From the NCBI GenBank assembly GCA_031772625.1, contig CM062815.1, positions 602,008,505-602,072,504 of the forward strand: a DNA stretch of 64,000 bases, given 5' to 3'. Origin of the DNA: Pinus tabuliformis. Its lineage: Eukaryota > Streptophyta > Pinopsida > Pinales > Pinaceae. The notes below the pieces were generated by a model. The model saw only the letters and a program-made list of their open reading frames with translations. It had not been told where the DNA came from and ran no database searches. This document shows positions 1 to 11,042 of this stretch, one piece after another. The position numbers and the translations under genes were made by a program. Position 1 is the stretch's first letter. Every line of letters begins with the position of its first letter.

Positions 1-2814
1 GCAAACAAATCACAGAAAATACATTATGCTTAGCACAATTCATTTCCGTCGTTTTCATATTAACTTCTAACTTTTATATATTAATTCCCATTAATACCCT
101 TTCCCGTATGTATATATTAAATCCCTTACATTAATATCCCTAGAATTAGTTTTAACTATAAAACTACGAATTTCACCCAAACTCCAACAAATCTCATTAA
201 CTGATCGATTCGCGATTATCTAAAGTAAAACTCCGCAAATCACCCCCGCTGCCTAAATTCATCATTAACCCATGCTTAATCACCATACCGTCATAATTAA
301 ACACATCACCCCCGACCCCCACTTTACCCTCCATGCTCGTTCGCAGCACGATCATCGTCCGATCCGAAGGCCCACATCCAACGTTCATAAGCCATTTCGG
401 GTGGCATCATCCGTCGAATGATACCCACCCGAAAAAGTGGTTTTCCGCCCGTCCCTCAATGCTACGTGTCATTCAATGAATGGAATCGGGTGACCCCTCC
501 TGAATACCACCAAGCCCACAAAAGTAGTGCGAAATAAACTGCTTACCGCCCTCTCACTAAATGAAAAAACTATCTACTGTTCACTTTGCGCCAAAATTAA
601 AAAAAATCAAACCTTTACCTGTTTAAACACGAAAACCCTAGTTTTGCTCGTTTTCGCCTGTTTGTGCAGTAAAACCCTATGTAACCCTTCTGCGCCACCT
701 GAAGCCTCTACTAACCAATTCAAGCATGGTTTACCTCCCAAAAGCACTTTGGACTCGCTCCATAGACCTATAAAGCTTGATAAAGCCATTAATGACCCTC
801 CCTGACAACCCAACGTTTTCCTAAGAGTTTGTTTTATTTTACAAGCGATCAAAAGACTGCAACCTTGGATAAATAGTCTTAATACTAGTCATAGGACCTA
901 TTTACTATGAGATTGTTATCAAAACTATTCAAACAGAGATGGAAAATAAAACATACAGTTAAAAGACAAGCAGAGGAAACATGAAATTAAATGATTTACT
1001 GTTGAAATATACAATAAAAACCTAAAATATACAATGAAGGTAAAATGACACAATAAAGAATAGTCAAAGTGTATCAGGGTTAAAGAGTATCAGATTGAAG
1101 ACCAAGTCAAGTAAAGCAACTAGCATGAAGACAAACAGAAGGGAAGGCAATTACAAAGCATACAGATTCAGGTCAAAGTGAATATAGATGAAAAACGGAG
1201 TAGTAAAAGTAAACAGTAAAAGTAAACATAGAGGCAATAAGGGTTAAACAGAGATGAAAACACTTTCACCAGCAACAATGAATTTTATGCAATGCAAAAG
1301 TGAAAAAACAGTTAAAAGAAATTTAAGGTTAAAAGATGAAATGAGAGCAGAAATGGTACATTCTTCAGAAATTTCCTGTTTAAGTCATAGTTTTGCGAAA
1401 ACTAGTTCGGCCAATCCAAGATGCATTTTGAGAAACTGGAGGAGGTTTGTATTCCTAAAAGGATAATCTACAAAACACTATCTCACTTTTTACACAGGTA
1501 TTACCAAACATGAGATAAGTGCATGTATTCACAGCGTATTTTTCAGACTATGCAAAGTCCTGTTTTTGACATCTTTTTACAGAGAATATTGTGAACCGAT
1601 GGAGCCAAATTTTGGGAAACTGAGAGAGTTTTATCTCAAAAACATACTTATCTACAATAACCTCTTTCATGTTTTACATATCTATCTCATATTGAGATAT
1701 AAAAAGGTATCAATGGACCATAATTTTGCATAATTGCTGGGGCAGAATGCACAAAGAAAGGATGTATTTAGTGACTTGGATGCCTCACCATCAATTAAGA
1801 GTTTCTATCAAATTCGACTTTCTATTCTTTGTCACCGTAAATCCATAAATATAGTGCCAAATAGATTCATTAGTTTTCAGTGTCCTTTATTTAAGTTCTA
1901 TTAATGTAAAATAGTTTAAGATATTTGTAAAACCAATTTTCATATTTTTTCAAGATATTTCAGTATAGAATTTGTATAAATACTTCTTCATTTGAAGTAT
2001 TTTGTGTGGATTCCAAGAAATTTCTATAGAATTTTTCTCTCAAATCAGAGTTCTATTGTATCAATGATTGATTGGCTTGCTGGATCAAGGAATAAAGATC
2101 AAATATTTTATAGGATTCTTGTGTAAAGCGAAATACAAATAAGTATTCTTCCATGTTCAATGTTGTTTTTCCTTATGTTTTTTCCATAATATTTTATGTA
2201 AATTTCTAAAATCGAAATGTATAACAAGGAATGGTATTTCAGAAATTGCTTAAATGCACTCTATCTTGACTGTTTTACATTCTGAATTTTTTCTCCTAAA
2301 CTATCTTAGCTAGGGAATTCTTAATTGCTCCTTAGTTTCTGTAGTTTCTCCTCTGGTCTATAGCAAAAGATCCTTAATTTCCCTTTGTTCATGATCACCA
2401 TTTATTCTTCATTCCAATCCTGGTCCAAGGATTCTTAAGTGCCCTTTTACCTTGGTTAGAATTACTTCACCCATTAGGTCTAAAGATTTGCATGTTGCTT
2501 TGCTAGTCTACCCTGTGAACATTCCCTTTAATGATCTGGTCTAGTTATGCTATCTATTTTTTGACTCCATAGCTCAATTTCTTGAAGCCCTAGCTCTATC
2601 CATCTGCTCCAAGAATTCCACCACCCAATCTTCAACACATATCAAAATCCCCCTGAACTCTCATAACTAGCCTAATATCCCATCAAACAAAGCCAAATAA
2701 TATAGAGAGAGCCCTCTCTGGACTTAGGTTGGCTAGAGCCTAAGCCTAAAAGTTGGTTTGTGGTTACCCCGGTGATATCCTTCTTTAACCTTGGGAAATT
2801 ACTGGGTGATAACA
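1..2814 (+). repeat. 5' LTR of element 1 (truncated by window start)
   Basis: Collinear with 6179-8978. It ends in ATAACA just before the PBS-like site, matching the TGTTA that starts the 3' copy as a short terminal inverted repeat. In a sample of about 165 bases around the promoter I count about 16 differences from the 3' copy, so the insertion is old. Small reading frames inside (for example 527-805) are not conserved in length between the two LTRs and are not taken as genes. Confidence 0.85.
1975..2002 (+). promoter_or_regulatory. TATA box and hairpin in 5' LTR of element 1
   Basis: TATAAATA lies at 1975-1982. It overlaps a 9 bp inverted repeat, AAATACTTC (1978-1986) and GAAGTATTT (1994-2002). 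Both features recur intact in the 3' LTR. Position in the LTR fits a U3/R promoter; AATAAA near 2090 may serve as the poly(A) signal. Confidence 0.45.
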
Positions 2815-2817
2815 TAG

Positions 2818-2835
2818 TGGTGACTCCACTGGGGA
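2818..2835 (+). other. Primer binding site of element 1, tRNA-Arg type
   Basis: The 18-mer TGGTGACTCCACTGGGGA starts three bases after the LTR end. It resembles the tRNA-Arg-type PBS (TGGCGACTCC...) used by Tat/Ogre-like Gypsy elements, with one change in the first ten bases. The tRNA assignment is from memory. Confidence 0.6.
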
Positions 2836-2895
2836 GAACTAACATTTTCTTCAGAAATCTTTTACAGGTTTAGATCTGATCTATGGTGGTGGACA

Positions 2896-4897
2896 GTGAT
2901 CAGACACACAAAGGTTAAAATCATCCACCTGGCGACTCCAAATCAATTTCACAATCAAGACTCCATTAGAGGAATGAACCTAAAAGAACAATATGAAAAG
3001 ATCAAGATTTTAACTTGGATTGTTATCCAAGACATTATGTTCTTTCTCATCAATAAAGTTTTTCAATGTATATTGTATTTTAGAGAAGATTTTCGATTAA
3101 TTTTTTATTATTTCCCTTTAAAAGTTGTAGATATAAAGTCTCCTTACACATTTGAACAACAATCTTCTAACTCTTATGAAGATCATTTTCCAATTGAGGA
3201 GCATCAAATAATCAAGACTAATCATACAATTCTTGTACATATTCCTATACCTTATAAAGTTCCTAACATATATACGTCACTCATCTTACCTCCTACACTC
3301 CATGCTTTACCTAAAAATTATCACAAGTACCTCCCTAGGTTTGATGGAGAGAATGGTATCACTGCTCAAAAACATATTCAAGGTTTTGAGAATTATCTAT
3401 CTAGACTTATTTGAAATTGATGAAGATGATGTTATTATCAGGCTTTTTTCTCTTTCTTTGCAAAGTAGAGTAAAGAGTTGGTTAAAAAATTTACCTATTG
3501 CAAGCATCTCAAATTTCCAACAGTTTGTCAAAATTTTCCTTGATAGATGGATAATCAAAGTCAATCTTCTTGTAATCATAGAAGAATATAATCAGTTAAA
3601 AATACAACTAGATGAAACAATACAAAAATTTTCAGACAGATTTAATCAAGCCTATTATTCAATGGCATCAAATATAAGACCTCCCCTTGATTCAGCTCTT
3701 TTGCATTACTCAAGAGCATTTGATCCATAGATAGAAATTCAACTAAAAGAAAGAAATCCCTCAACACTGGAGCAGATGCAAAACATGGCAGTAGATGTAG
3801 AAGTTAATCTGCAAATTAGAAGAGAAAAGTTGAAAGCAAAAGTAGAGGAAAACAACATTGCAGAGGAAAAACTCGACATTTTGATGAAGAAAACAGAGGA
3901 AAGGATGCAAAAGACCACCAGGAAAGATGAATTTTTTGCTCAAGATCACCATGACACATTTATTTCAAAAAGGAAAAAGGTTGATATTCATGAAAAAGTT
4001 CCTACTAACTCCAACTACCATAGATCAGAAGATAGATTCATAGAGAAATACATGGACGAGCAATCTCTTGATTTAATGTGTATGTTTGATGACATTACTT
4101 CTTTTGATGATTTGCCCAAATATGATCAGTATGATGATAATTATGTTCTTCAAATCCAAACTAACTTTACAGAGCAATCAGAAGCTAGTTTGGGGAATAA
4201 GGAAATTCAGTTTCAACAGCTTGAAAACAGTGATCATTTTATCCATATTAGCTATGAAAGTGAAGAAGAAAGTGCAGAAAATTTGGAAATAAGTGAAGCT
4301 TCTTTGCCTCTTTGTTTTGAATCATTTCTGTTTTTAAAGGAAATGTGGTATAACATCTCTAAAGAAAACGATGAGCAACTTGTAGAAACCTATGTAGTCC
4401 CATTCAAACCTATATGTAATAAGTTGCAGCAATCCTTCCAAGTTGTTTACAGTCCAATAGCTGATAGGTTGGATGATAAATGCAATCAGAATTTTTCTCC
4501 ATTAACAGACTATGAGAGTCAAAATCAAGATGATAAAGGTTTCACCAGACAGACATTACAATTACAATGAGTAGAAGTATCATCACAAAGCTCATCTGAA
4601 AGTCTGTCGAGTGTTAAAGATAAAAGTGATATTTCAGTTTCATGGCATGGAAGCCATCTAGAACAAGTGTGTAGTTTCTTAAATCAGTTGAACAATAGTG
4701 TATATATTTTGGAAGATCCTTTTATACACTTTTTAGAGCCTACAGAGGAAAGCAAGTATTTCCTTATCTTCTCATTTGTTGACAAGGTTATAATTGGCTT
4801 TAGAATCTCAGTTTTAATCACAAACAAGCACAAGCAGCAAAATTCACCAATGTATATGATGCTTGAATGGTTGCATTGGCTATTTCATTTTACCTAA
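2896..4897 (+). pseudogene. gag: gag of element 1 (Gypsy-type Retrotrans_gag), frameshifted
   Basis: A Gag structural protein read in three pieces. Frame 1 runs 2896 to about 3400 and contains the PRFDGENG and QGFENYL stretches typical of the start of the Retrotrans_gag domain. After a frameshift near 3400-3412 the reading continues in frame 2 through SRVKSWLKNLP, FQQFVKIFLDRW and KFSDRFNQAYYS. It crosses TAG at 3728-3730, an acidic and charged middle part, and TGA at 4568-4570, then ends at 4897. The total is about 660 codons. I see no zinc knuckle, protease, RT or integrase. The start at 2896 is the first ATG after the PBS and is uncertain. The function is coat formation; this copy is dead. 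Confidence 0.75.
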
Positions 4898-5148
4898 CCA
4901 GCAACCAAAACGCTGATTAGAGTAAGTAGGTAGTATTTTAGTTTGAATAAATTCAGTTTTCACCAGCAAGTTTATGTTAGATCAAATTTTAGTTTGTGGA
5001 AAAGGGTGTATTTTCAGTTCAAAAGTTTTAGTCACAAATATCATACCACAGAGCATATACATGTGTGGGATTGGCCCAATGGATTAGGCTACTAGTTGAC
5101 GATGTTCTTGACATTTCACAAGGAAATTCCATCCCCAAGTGGAGCCAC
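4898..5148 (+). other. Untranslated 3' part of element 1 interior
   Basis: No open frame and no clear polypurine tract. Just before the LTR (5133-5148) lies CCCCAAGTGGAGCCAC, which looks like the tRNA-sense version of the element's own PBS (see findings). Confidence 0.5.
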
Positions 5149-8100
5149 TGTTAGGTTCCTATACCAATAGGAGTCATAATTTTGAATGGCTAAGGTTAAG
5201 CCTTGTAATATGTACATACCTTTGCTTTCTGCAAATGTTTTCCATATTGAAAAATCAAAAAATGAAAAGAGAATATGTCCTAAAAGAAAAATCAAAGGAC
5301 AAAAAAGAATAAGAAAAGGTCCAAAAAAGTGAAAAATATGAACCCTAAAAACAAAAGACCATGAAAGTGTGCAAGTCAAAATGCCACTACTATTTACTTT
5401 TATGCATAATAATGATCGTGTGTAGCTTTTTATTCATGCAACAATCCATGGTAATCAAATTATTTAATCTTGATTATGCCATGCTTTAAATTTCATGTTG
5501 ATAGTTAGAGAATAAAATCTAACCAAACTGTTTAATCTTGGCAGATCATTAGATAGGTAGAGTAAATAAAGGGAGCTCATTAGTTTAATCTGAGCCCTTG
5601 GATGATATAAGGATAGAATTAGATAGTTTTATGCTTTAAAAGAAAACGGATAAGGGTTTGCTAGCCTAAATGCACCCAAATAAAATGAATAAAAAAATGG
5701 TAGGATGAGTAGATGGGTAAGTAGAAGAAAGGTTGTAGAAGTATGTTGATTGATTAGACAAAAGCACATTTATCATCTTTCAACATATATTTCAAATGTG
5801 AATGGGCAATTAAGCATGCATAAGGTTTACAAAGTCAATTAATTAACTTCCCCCATTCATTTCACCCCTTTACTTTACTAATTTCCCATAAATAAATTCA
5901 AAGTGCTCAAAAACCTTTAAGTCAAAGAGGCTCAGAGCATTTATCTGACTTTTGGAAGGACTGGACCCTTGGCTTAATGACTTAATTAAAACAAGTACTA
6001 TATTCCCCCTCACAAAAAATTCATCTCCCTTCATTCCCCTCATTTCCCTAATAAAACCCCTTTTCCTAAGGTTAAAACACTATTTGCCTAGGGAAAGTAA
6101 TCACCCCCATGTAAAACCCCTTTTTCCCAAAAACCCACAAAAACACTTTAGCCTAAGTTATAATGCATATATGCGAAAAGCAAACAAATCACAGAAAATA
6201 CATTATGATTAACACATTCATTTCCGCCATTTTCATATTAACTTCTAACTTTTATATATTAATTCCCATTAATACCCTTTCCCATATGTATATATTAAAT
6301 CCCTTACATTAATATCCCTAGACCTAGTTTTAACTATAAAACTACGAATTTCACCCAAACCCCGACAAAGCTCATTAACTGATCGATTCACGATTACGTT
6401 AAGTAAAATTCTACAAATCACCCCCGCCACCTAAGTTCGTCATTAACCCATGCTTAATCACCATACTGCCGCAATTAACCCATCGCCCCTCCCCCCTCTT
6501 TTACCCTCCATGCTCGTTCGCAGTGCGATCACCGTCCGATCTGAAGGCCCACATCCAGTGCTCAAAAGCCATTTCGGGTGGGATCATCCGCCAAATGATA
6601 CCCACCCGAAAAAGTGGTTTTCCGCCCAGTCCCCGATGCTACATGTAATTTAATGAATGGAATCAGGCAACCCTCCCAAATACCACCAAGCCCACAAAAG
6701 AGGTGTGAAATAAACTTCTTACCGCCTTCTCGCTAAATAACAAAACCGTCTACTGTTCACTTTGCGCCAAAATTAAAAAAAAAATCAAACCTTTATTCGT
6801 TTAAACACGAAAACCCTAGTTTTTCTCGTTTTCGCCTGTTTGTGCAATGAAACCCTGTGTAACCCTTCTACACCCCCTGAAGCCTCTGCTAACCAATTCA
6901 AGCATGGTTTACCTCCCAAAAGCACTTTGGACTCACTCCATAGACCTATAAAGCTCGATAAAGCCATTAATGACCCTCCCTGTCAACCCAACGTTTTCCT
7001 AATAGTTTGTTTTATTTTACAGGCGATCAAAAGACAACAGCCTTGGATAAACAGTCTTAATACTAGTCATAAGACTTATTTACTCTAATATTGTTATCAA
7101 ATCTATTCAAACAAAAATGGAAAATAAAACATATAGTTAAAAGACAAGTAGAGGAAACATGAAATTAAATGATTTACTGTTGAAATAGATAGTAAAAACC
7201 TTAAATATACAGTGAAGGTAAAAGGACACAGTAAAGAATAGTCAAAGTGTATCAGGGTTAAAGAGTATCATATTGAGTACCAAGTCAAGTAAAGCAGTTA
7301 GCATGAAGACAAACACCAGGGACGGTAGTTACAAAGCATACATATTCAGGTCAAGTGAAGATAGATGAAAAACAGAGCAGTAAAAGTAAACATGGAGGAA
7401 GTAAGGATTAAACAAAGATGAAAAAAATTTCACCAGCAACAATGAATTTTATTCAAAGTAAAAGTGAAAAAACAGTTAAAAGAAATTTAAGGTTAAAAGA
7501 TGAAATGAGAGCAGAAATGGTACATTCTTCAGAAATTTCCTGTTTAATTCATAGTTTTGCAGAAACTAGTTCGGCCAATCCAAGATGCATTTTGAGAAAC
7601 TAGAGGAGGTTTGCATTCCTAAAAGGCTAATCTACAAAAAGATATCTCGCGTTTTACACAGGTATTACCAAACGTGAGATAAGGGCATGTCTTCATAGCC
7701 TATTTTTCGGACTGTGCAAAGTCTTGTTTTTGACATCTTTTTGTAGAGAATATTGTGAACAACTGGAGCTACATTTTGGGAAACAGGGAGAGGTTTATCT
7801 CAAACATATACTTGTCTACAATAAACTCTTTCAATTTTTACATATCTATCTCAGATTGAGATATACAAAGGTATCAATGGACCCCAATTTTGTAGAATTG
7901 CTGGGGCAGAATGCACAAAGAAAGGATGCAGTTAGTGTCTTGGATGCCTCATCATCAATTAAGAGTTGCTATCAAATTCGACTTTCTCTTCTTTGTCACC
8001 CTCAATCCATAAATATAGTGCCAAATAGATTCAGTAGTTTTGAGTGTCCTTTATTTAAGTTCTATTAATGTAAAACAGTTTAAGATATTCGTAAAACCAA

Positions 8101-8978
8101 TCTTGATATTTTTTCAAGATTTAGTTTAGAATTTGTATAAATACTTCTTCATTTGAAGTATTTTGGGTGGATTCCAAGACATTTATATAGACTTTTTCTC
8201 TCAAATTAAATTTTTGTTGTATCAATGACTGGATTGGCTTGCTGGATCAAGGAATAAAGATAAGATATTTTATAGGATTCTTGTGTAAAGCGAAATACAA
8301 ATAAGTATTCTTCCATGTTCAATGTTGTTTTTCCTTATGTTTTTTCCATAATATTTTATGTAAATTTATAAAATCTAAATGTATAACAAGGAATGATATT
8401 TCAAAAATTGCTTAAATGCACTCTATCTTGACTGTTTTACATTCTGAATGTTTTCTCCTAAACTATCTTAGTTAGGGAATTCTTAACTGCTCCTTAGCTT
8501 CCATAGATTCTCTTTTGATCTATAGCAAAGGATTCTTAATTGCCCTTTGTTCATGATCATCCTTTGTTCTTCATTCTGATCCCAGTCCAAGGATTCTTAA
8601 GTGCCCTTTCACCCTGGTTAGAATCACCTCACCCATTAGGCCTAAAGATTTGCATTTTGCTTTGCTAGCCTTCCCTGTGAACATTCCCTTTAATGATCTG
8701 ATCCAATTATGCTATCCATTTGTTGATTCCATAGCCCAATGGCTTGAAGACCTAGCTCTATTAATCTTCTCTAAGAATTCCACCACCCAACCTTCAATTC
8801 AAAACCAAAACCCCAATGAACACTAAGAACTAGCCTAAAATCCCATAAAAACAAAGCTAAATCATAAAGAGAGAGCCCTCTGCGGACTTAGGTTGTCTAG
8901 AGCCTAAGCCTAAAAGTTGGTTTGTGGTTACCCTAGTGATCTCTTTCCTTAACTTTGGAAAATTACTGGGTGATAATA
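5149..8978 (+). repeat. 3' LTR of element 1
   Basis: Begins TGTTAGG and ends near 8978 (TGATAATA, matching TGATAACA at the end of the 5' LTR). Positions from 6179 on align with the window start. The left boundary is placed on TG plus the TGTTA/TAACA inverted repeat and may be off, since no strong polypurine tract precedes it. TATAAATA at 8136-8143 and its overlapping hairpin (8139-8147 with 8155-8163) repeat those of the 5' LTR. Confidence 0.75.
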
Positions 8979-9139
8979 GCTTCCATGCCTTTATTTAAAC
9001 CATCCATCTTAGCTTCTACATCTTTCTTTAAACCATCCATCTTATTTTCTGTTACTTTTTGTGCGAGTGAAATTTGTTGCACTTGGCCTCGTAATTTTGA
9101 TATATCATGTTGCATTTCTTCCTCTTCTTCGTGAGTCAT
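8979..9139 (-). pseudogene. gag: gag N-terminus of element 2, cut by element 1
   Basis: From ATG at 9139 the minus strand is open for about 53 codons to the junction at 8979. It starts MTHEEEEEM and continues with a heptad-like stretch (ISKLRGQVQQISLAQK) and two copies of KMDGLNK/KMDGLKK. Such acidic, coiled-coil starts are common in plant Gypsy Gag proteins. The frame is lost at the element 1 LTR, as expected for an insertion into the gene. Confidence 0.55.
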
Positions 9140-10043
9140 GCTAGAGATTTCAGTTTACTTACTAGGTGTTTCCATTTTCTTTCTTTGGGGCATCAATTAT
9201 CGATAATAATGGTTCACTCTGCCCTTTGAATTCCTTCAAACTAATTTTTCAAACCAAGATTATGCAAAAAAAAAAAAAAAAAAAAACTACACACCTTTTT
9301 TCACTTTGTAGGAGCTCGATATTGAATCTGATCTATCTTTGTAATTTTGGATCTCCCAGGTCTGAAATTGGTTCTTGCGGTTACCCTCTAAGTAATATTT
9401 CTAACCCCGCAAGTCTGATCAAGATTGGATTCTCCAATGAAGAATTATGCCAAATCTCCCACAATGACCTGAGTATAGACTGGTTCAGTAGAGAAAACTT
9501 GTATGACATTCCATGGGTCACTGTTTCAAATTTAGGTTCTAAAAATGATACCCAAACAAAATACAGTCCGTCCTCTTTCTGTAACTTCTTACGAAAATTC
9601 AATCTGTTTCTCAGAGCGAAAGTTATAACGATTTTCCCAAGGTGACCTGTTTTGAATGTAATTCGGGAGTTTGCAAAACCCTAAATTTCTCAGATTATAT
9701 CTCCGTAAATATAGTGAAATAGGATCTGAAATTTGGGGTTGAGGATCAAACCGATTTCTTCTCAAATTGGTTTTTTTTTAGCTTCTGAAGCTTCGTAGTG
9801 AAAGAGATATAGTGAACATTCCACGATAACCTGTTTTAGATGAGATTCTGGAGCTTGCAAAAACCATAACTTCCTTAGATCATATCTCCGAAAATATAGC
9901 TAGACAATCTAAAATTCAGACCAGAGGTTCAGTGAGATTTTGTCTTAAATGGGTTTTTTCAGCTTTTGAAACATTGTAGAAAAAAGTTATAGTGAAAATT
10001 CCATGATGACCTATTTGGAGCAGCGAAACCCTAGAATCCAAAA
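9140..10043 (-). other. Long 5' leader of element 2
   Basis: About 900 bp between PBS and gag start. It holds a run of about 20 A on the + strand (9265-9285) and degenerate repeats of about 180 bp. The plus-strand frame at 9166-9645 is taken as chance. Confidence 0.5.
9590..10020. repeat. Degenerate ~180 bp tandem repeat in element 2 leader
   Basis: The phrase GGTGACCTGTTTTGAAT near 9643 recurs as GATAACCTGTTTTAGAT near 9826 and GATGACCTATTTGGAG near 10006. Surrounding words also recur in order (GCAAAACCCTAA / GCAAAAACCATAA; CTCAAATTGGTTTTTT / CTTAAATGGGTTTTTT; AGCTTCTGAAGC / AGCTTTTGAAAC). Spacing is about 180-183 bp over roughly 2.3 copies. Confidence 0.6.
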
Positions 10044-10054
10044 CTCTGATACCA
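10044..10054 (-). other. Primer binding site of element 2, initiator tRNA-Met type
   Basis: The minus strand reads TGGTATCAGAG, the common plant PBS matching the 3' end of initiator tRNA-Met. It lies two bases inside the LTR boundary. Confidence 0.75.
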
Positions 10055-10056
10055 AA

Positions 10057-10389
10057 TGTTATGAAACCAGCTCACAAAAAGATAGAAAAGATAGATCAAC
10101 GCCTTAGAATTCAGCCTCTTTGAGGAGGAAATCTCCTTTACATTACGCAAATGAACAATTCTTGGATGATTCAAATGAAAAAACCTCCTTTCTATATATA
10201 GGAGTCTAAGGGGTCACAATACAACCAAGACGACCTAACAATAATAATATAAAGGCACAAAAATAACAATAAAGGGATTCTATGGGGCACAATAATAATA
10301 ATATGGGGACAATAGGGGCACAAGAATAACAATAAGGGAAACAACGACAATAGTAATGGGGGAATCACTAGTATTATAGGGAACTAACA
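10057..10389 (-). repeat. 5' LTR of element 2 (333 bp)
   Basis: Bounded by TGTTA at 10057 and TAACA at 10389, a perfect 5 bp inverted repeat, directly beside the PBS. On the minus strand a TATATA stretch (10192-10200) could be the TATA box. The expected TSD on this side is GACAC (10390-10394); its partner is outside the window. Confidence 0.7.
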
Positions 10390-11007
10390 GACACTCGTAC
10401 TGAGATGGCACGAGTTCAGTTGGAGTTGAACTTGCAAATTACGGAGTTACAATTGAAGGCCCAGCCTTCACCTCAGCCAGAAGTGAAGGAGCAGCGGGTG
10501 ATCGCTGTCATAGAAACAGTAGCAGCGGTGGATAGTGTAGTAGTAAACTGCACACAATTGTTTGAGGAGTCATTTGAGGTCCTGACAAGCTTGCAAGAAG
10601 ACCCCAATCTATAGAGACTAGAGACGGAAGCGCGCGAGCTACAATAGCACTATGATGAGGTTAAGGGCACAGCGCAAACCATCACACTGACACAAAGACT
10701 AGCCATGTTGCAGGAGGCCAAGCAGCTAAAGGAACAGGTGGACGTAGTGCTGCACAAGGAAGCAGTGTTGAAGGCAAGACTAAAGCCCAGGTTGGATGAG
10801 GCTTACATAGTGACAAGATCTATTGAAGGTAAGCTTGCGACTCTGCAAGCGACGCAACAAAAGCTTCAGGTCGATAGCGCAAGAGCAGTGACTGTGCAGA
10901 TAGTGGAAGACGCAAAGCAGGCAGTTGCACAATGCATGGTTGAGGTTTCAATCATACGAGTCAAGCTAGAAGGGCTTCACGAAAAGATCTTCGCGCCTAC
11001 AGAGTGA
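10390..11007 (+). pseudogene. Extra coiled-coil ORF beside the 3' LTR of element 3
   Basis: One frame stays open from the junction with element 2 to TGA at 11005-11007 apart from two stops (TAG at 10612-10614 and another about 12 codons later). The product is rich in Q, E, A, V and K with heptad spacing (MLQEAKQLKEQVDVVL, KLATLQATQQKLQ) and lacks cysteines typical of zinc knuckles. GC content and codon use differ clearly from the AT-rich neighbours. It could be the C-terminus of Gag or an additional 3' ORF of the sort some Tat-lineage elements carry; lying immediately before the 3' LTR favours the latter. Function unknown. Confidence 0.5.
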
Positions 11008-11029
11008 CTCGGGGGCAAGTCACGATGTT

Positions 11030-11042
11030 TTTGTTGGGGGCC
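11030..11042 (+). other. Polypurine-like tract of element 3
   Basis: TGTTGGGGGCC lies immediately upstream of the LTR's TGTTGGG and is the likely plus-strand priming site. Confidence 0.45.

Larger units (their letters stand above)
1..8978 (+). mobile_element. Element 1: gag-only LTR retrotransposon with giant LTRs (5' end outside window)
   Basis: Positions 1-2814 and 6179-8978 are the same sequence at roughly 90% identity by eye. They flank a short interior with a PBS-like site and one broken gag. The 3' copy extends left to about 5149, so about 1 kb of the 5' LTR lies outside the window. LTRs of about 3.8 kb around an interior of about 2.3 kb without protease, RT or integrase fit a non-autonomous element of the TR-GAG/LARD kind. 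The right end abuts a minus-strand gag fragment of another element, so element 1 probably inserted into that gene. The TSD cannot be tested because the left flank is missing. Confidence 0.85.
8979..10389 (-). mobile_element. Element 2: 5' end of a minus-strand LTR retrotransposon
   Basis: Read on the minus strand the order is LTR (10389-10057), PBS (10054-10044), a leader of about 900 bp and the beginning of a gag frame (9139-8979), which then stops against element 1. The rest presumably lies left of element 1, outside the window. The PBS type and the coiled-coil gag start fit Ty3/Gypsy, but no pol is visible to prove it. Confidence 0.65.

Noticed and set aside
527-852. Overlapping open frames on both strands in element 1's 5' LTR, echoed near 6785-7088
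   Set aside because: They lie within an LTR, differ in length between copies and have no recognisable domain.
1254-1466. ORF in element 1 LTR with a counterpart at 7418-7603
   Set aside because: Shared only because the LTRs are duplicates; the 3' copy stops earlier and no family is recognised.
9166-9645. 159-codon plus-strand ORF
   Set aside because: It overlaps the leader of minus-strand element 2, spans a long A run and contains no domain.
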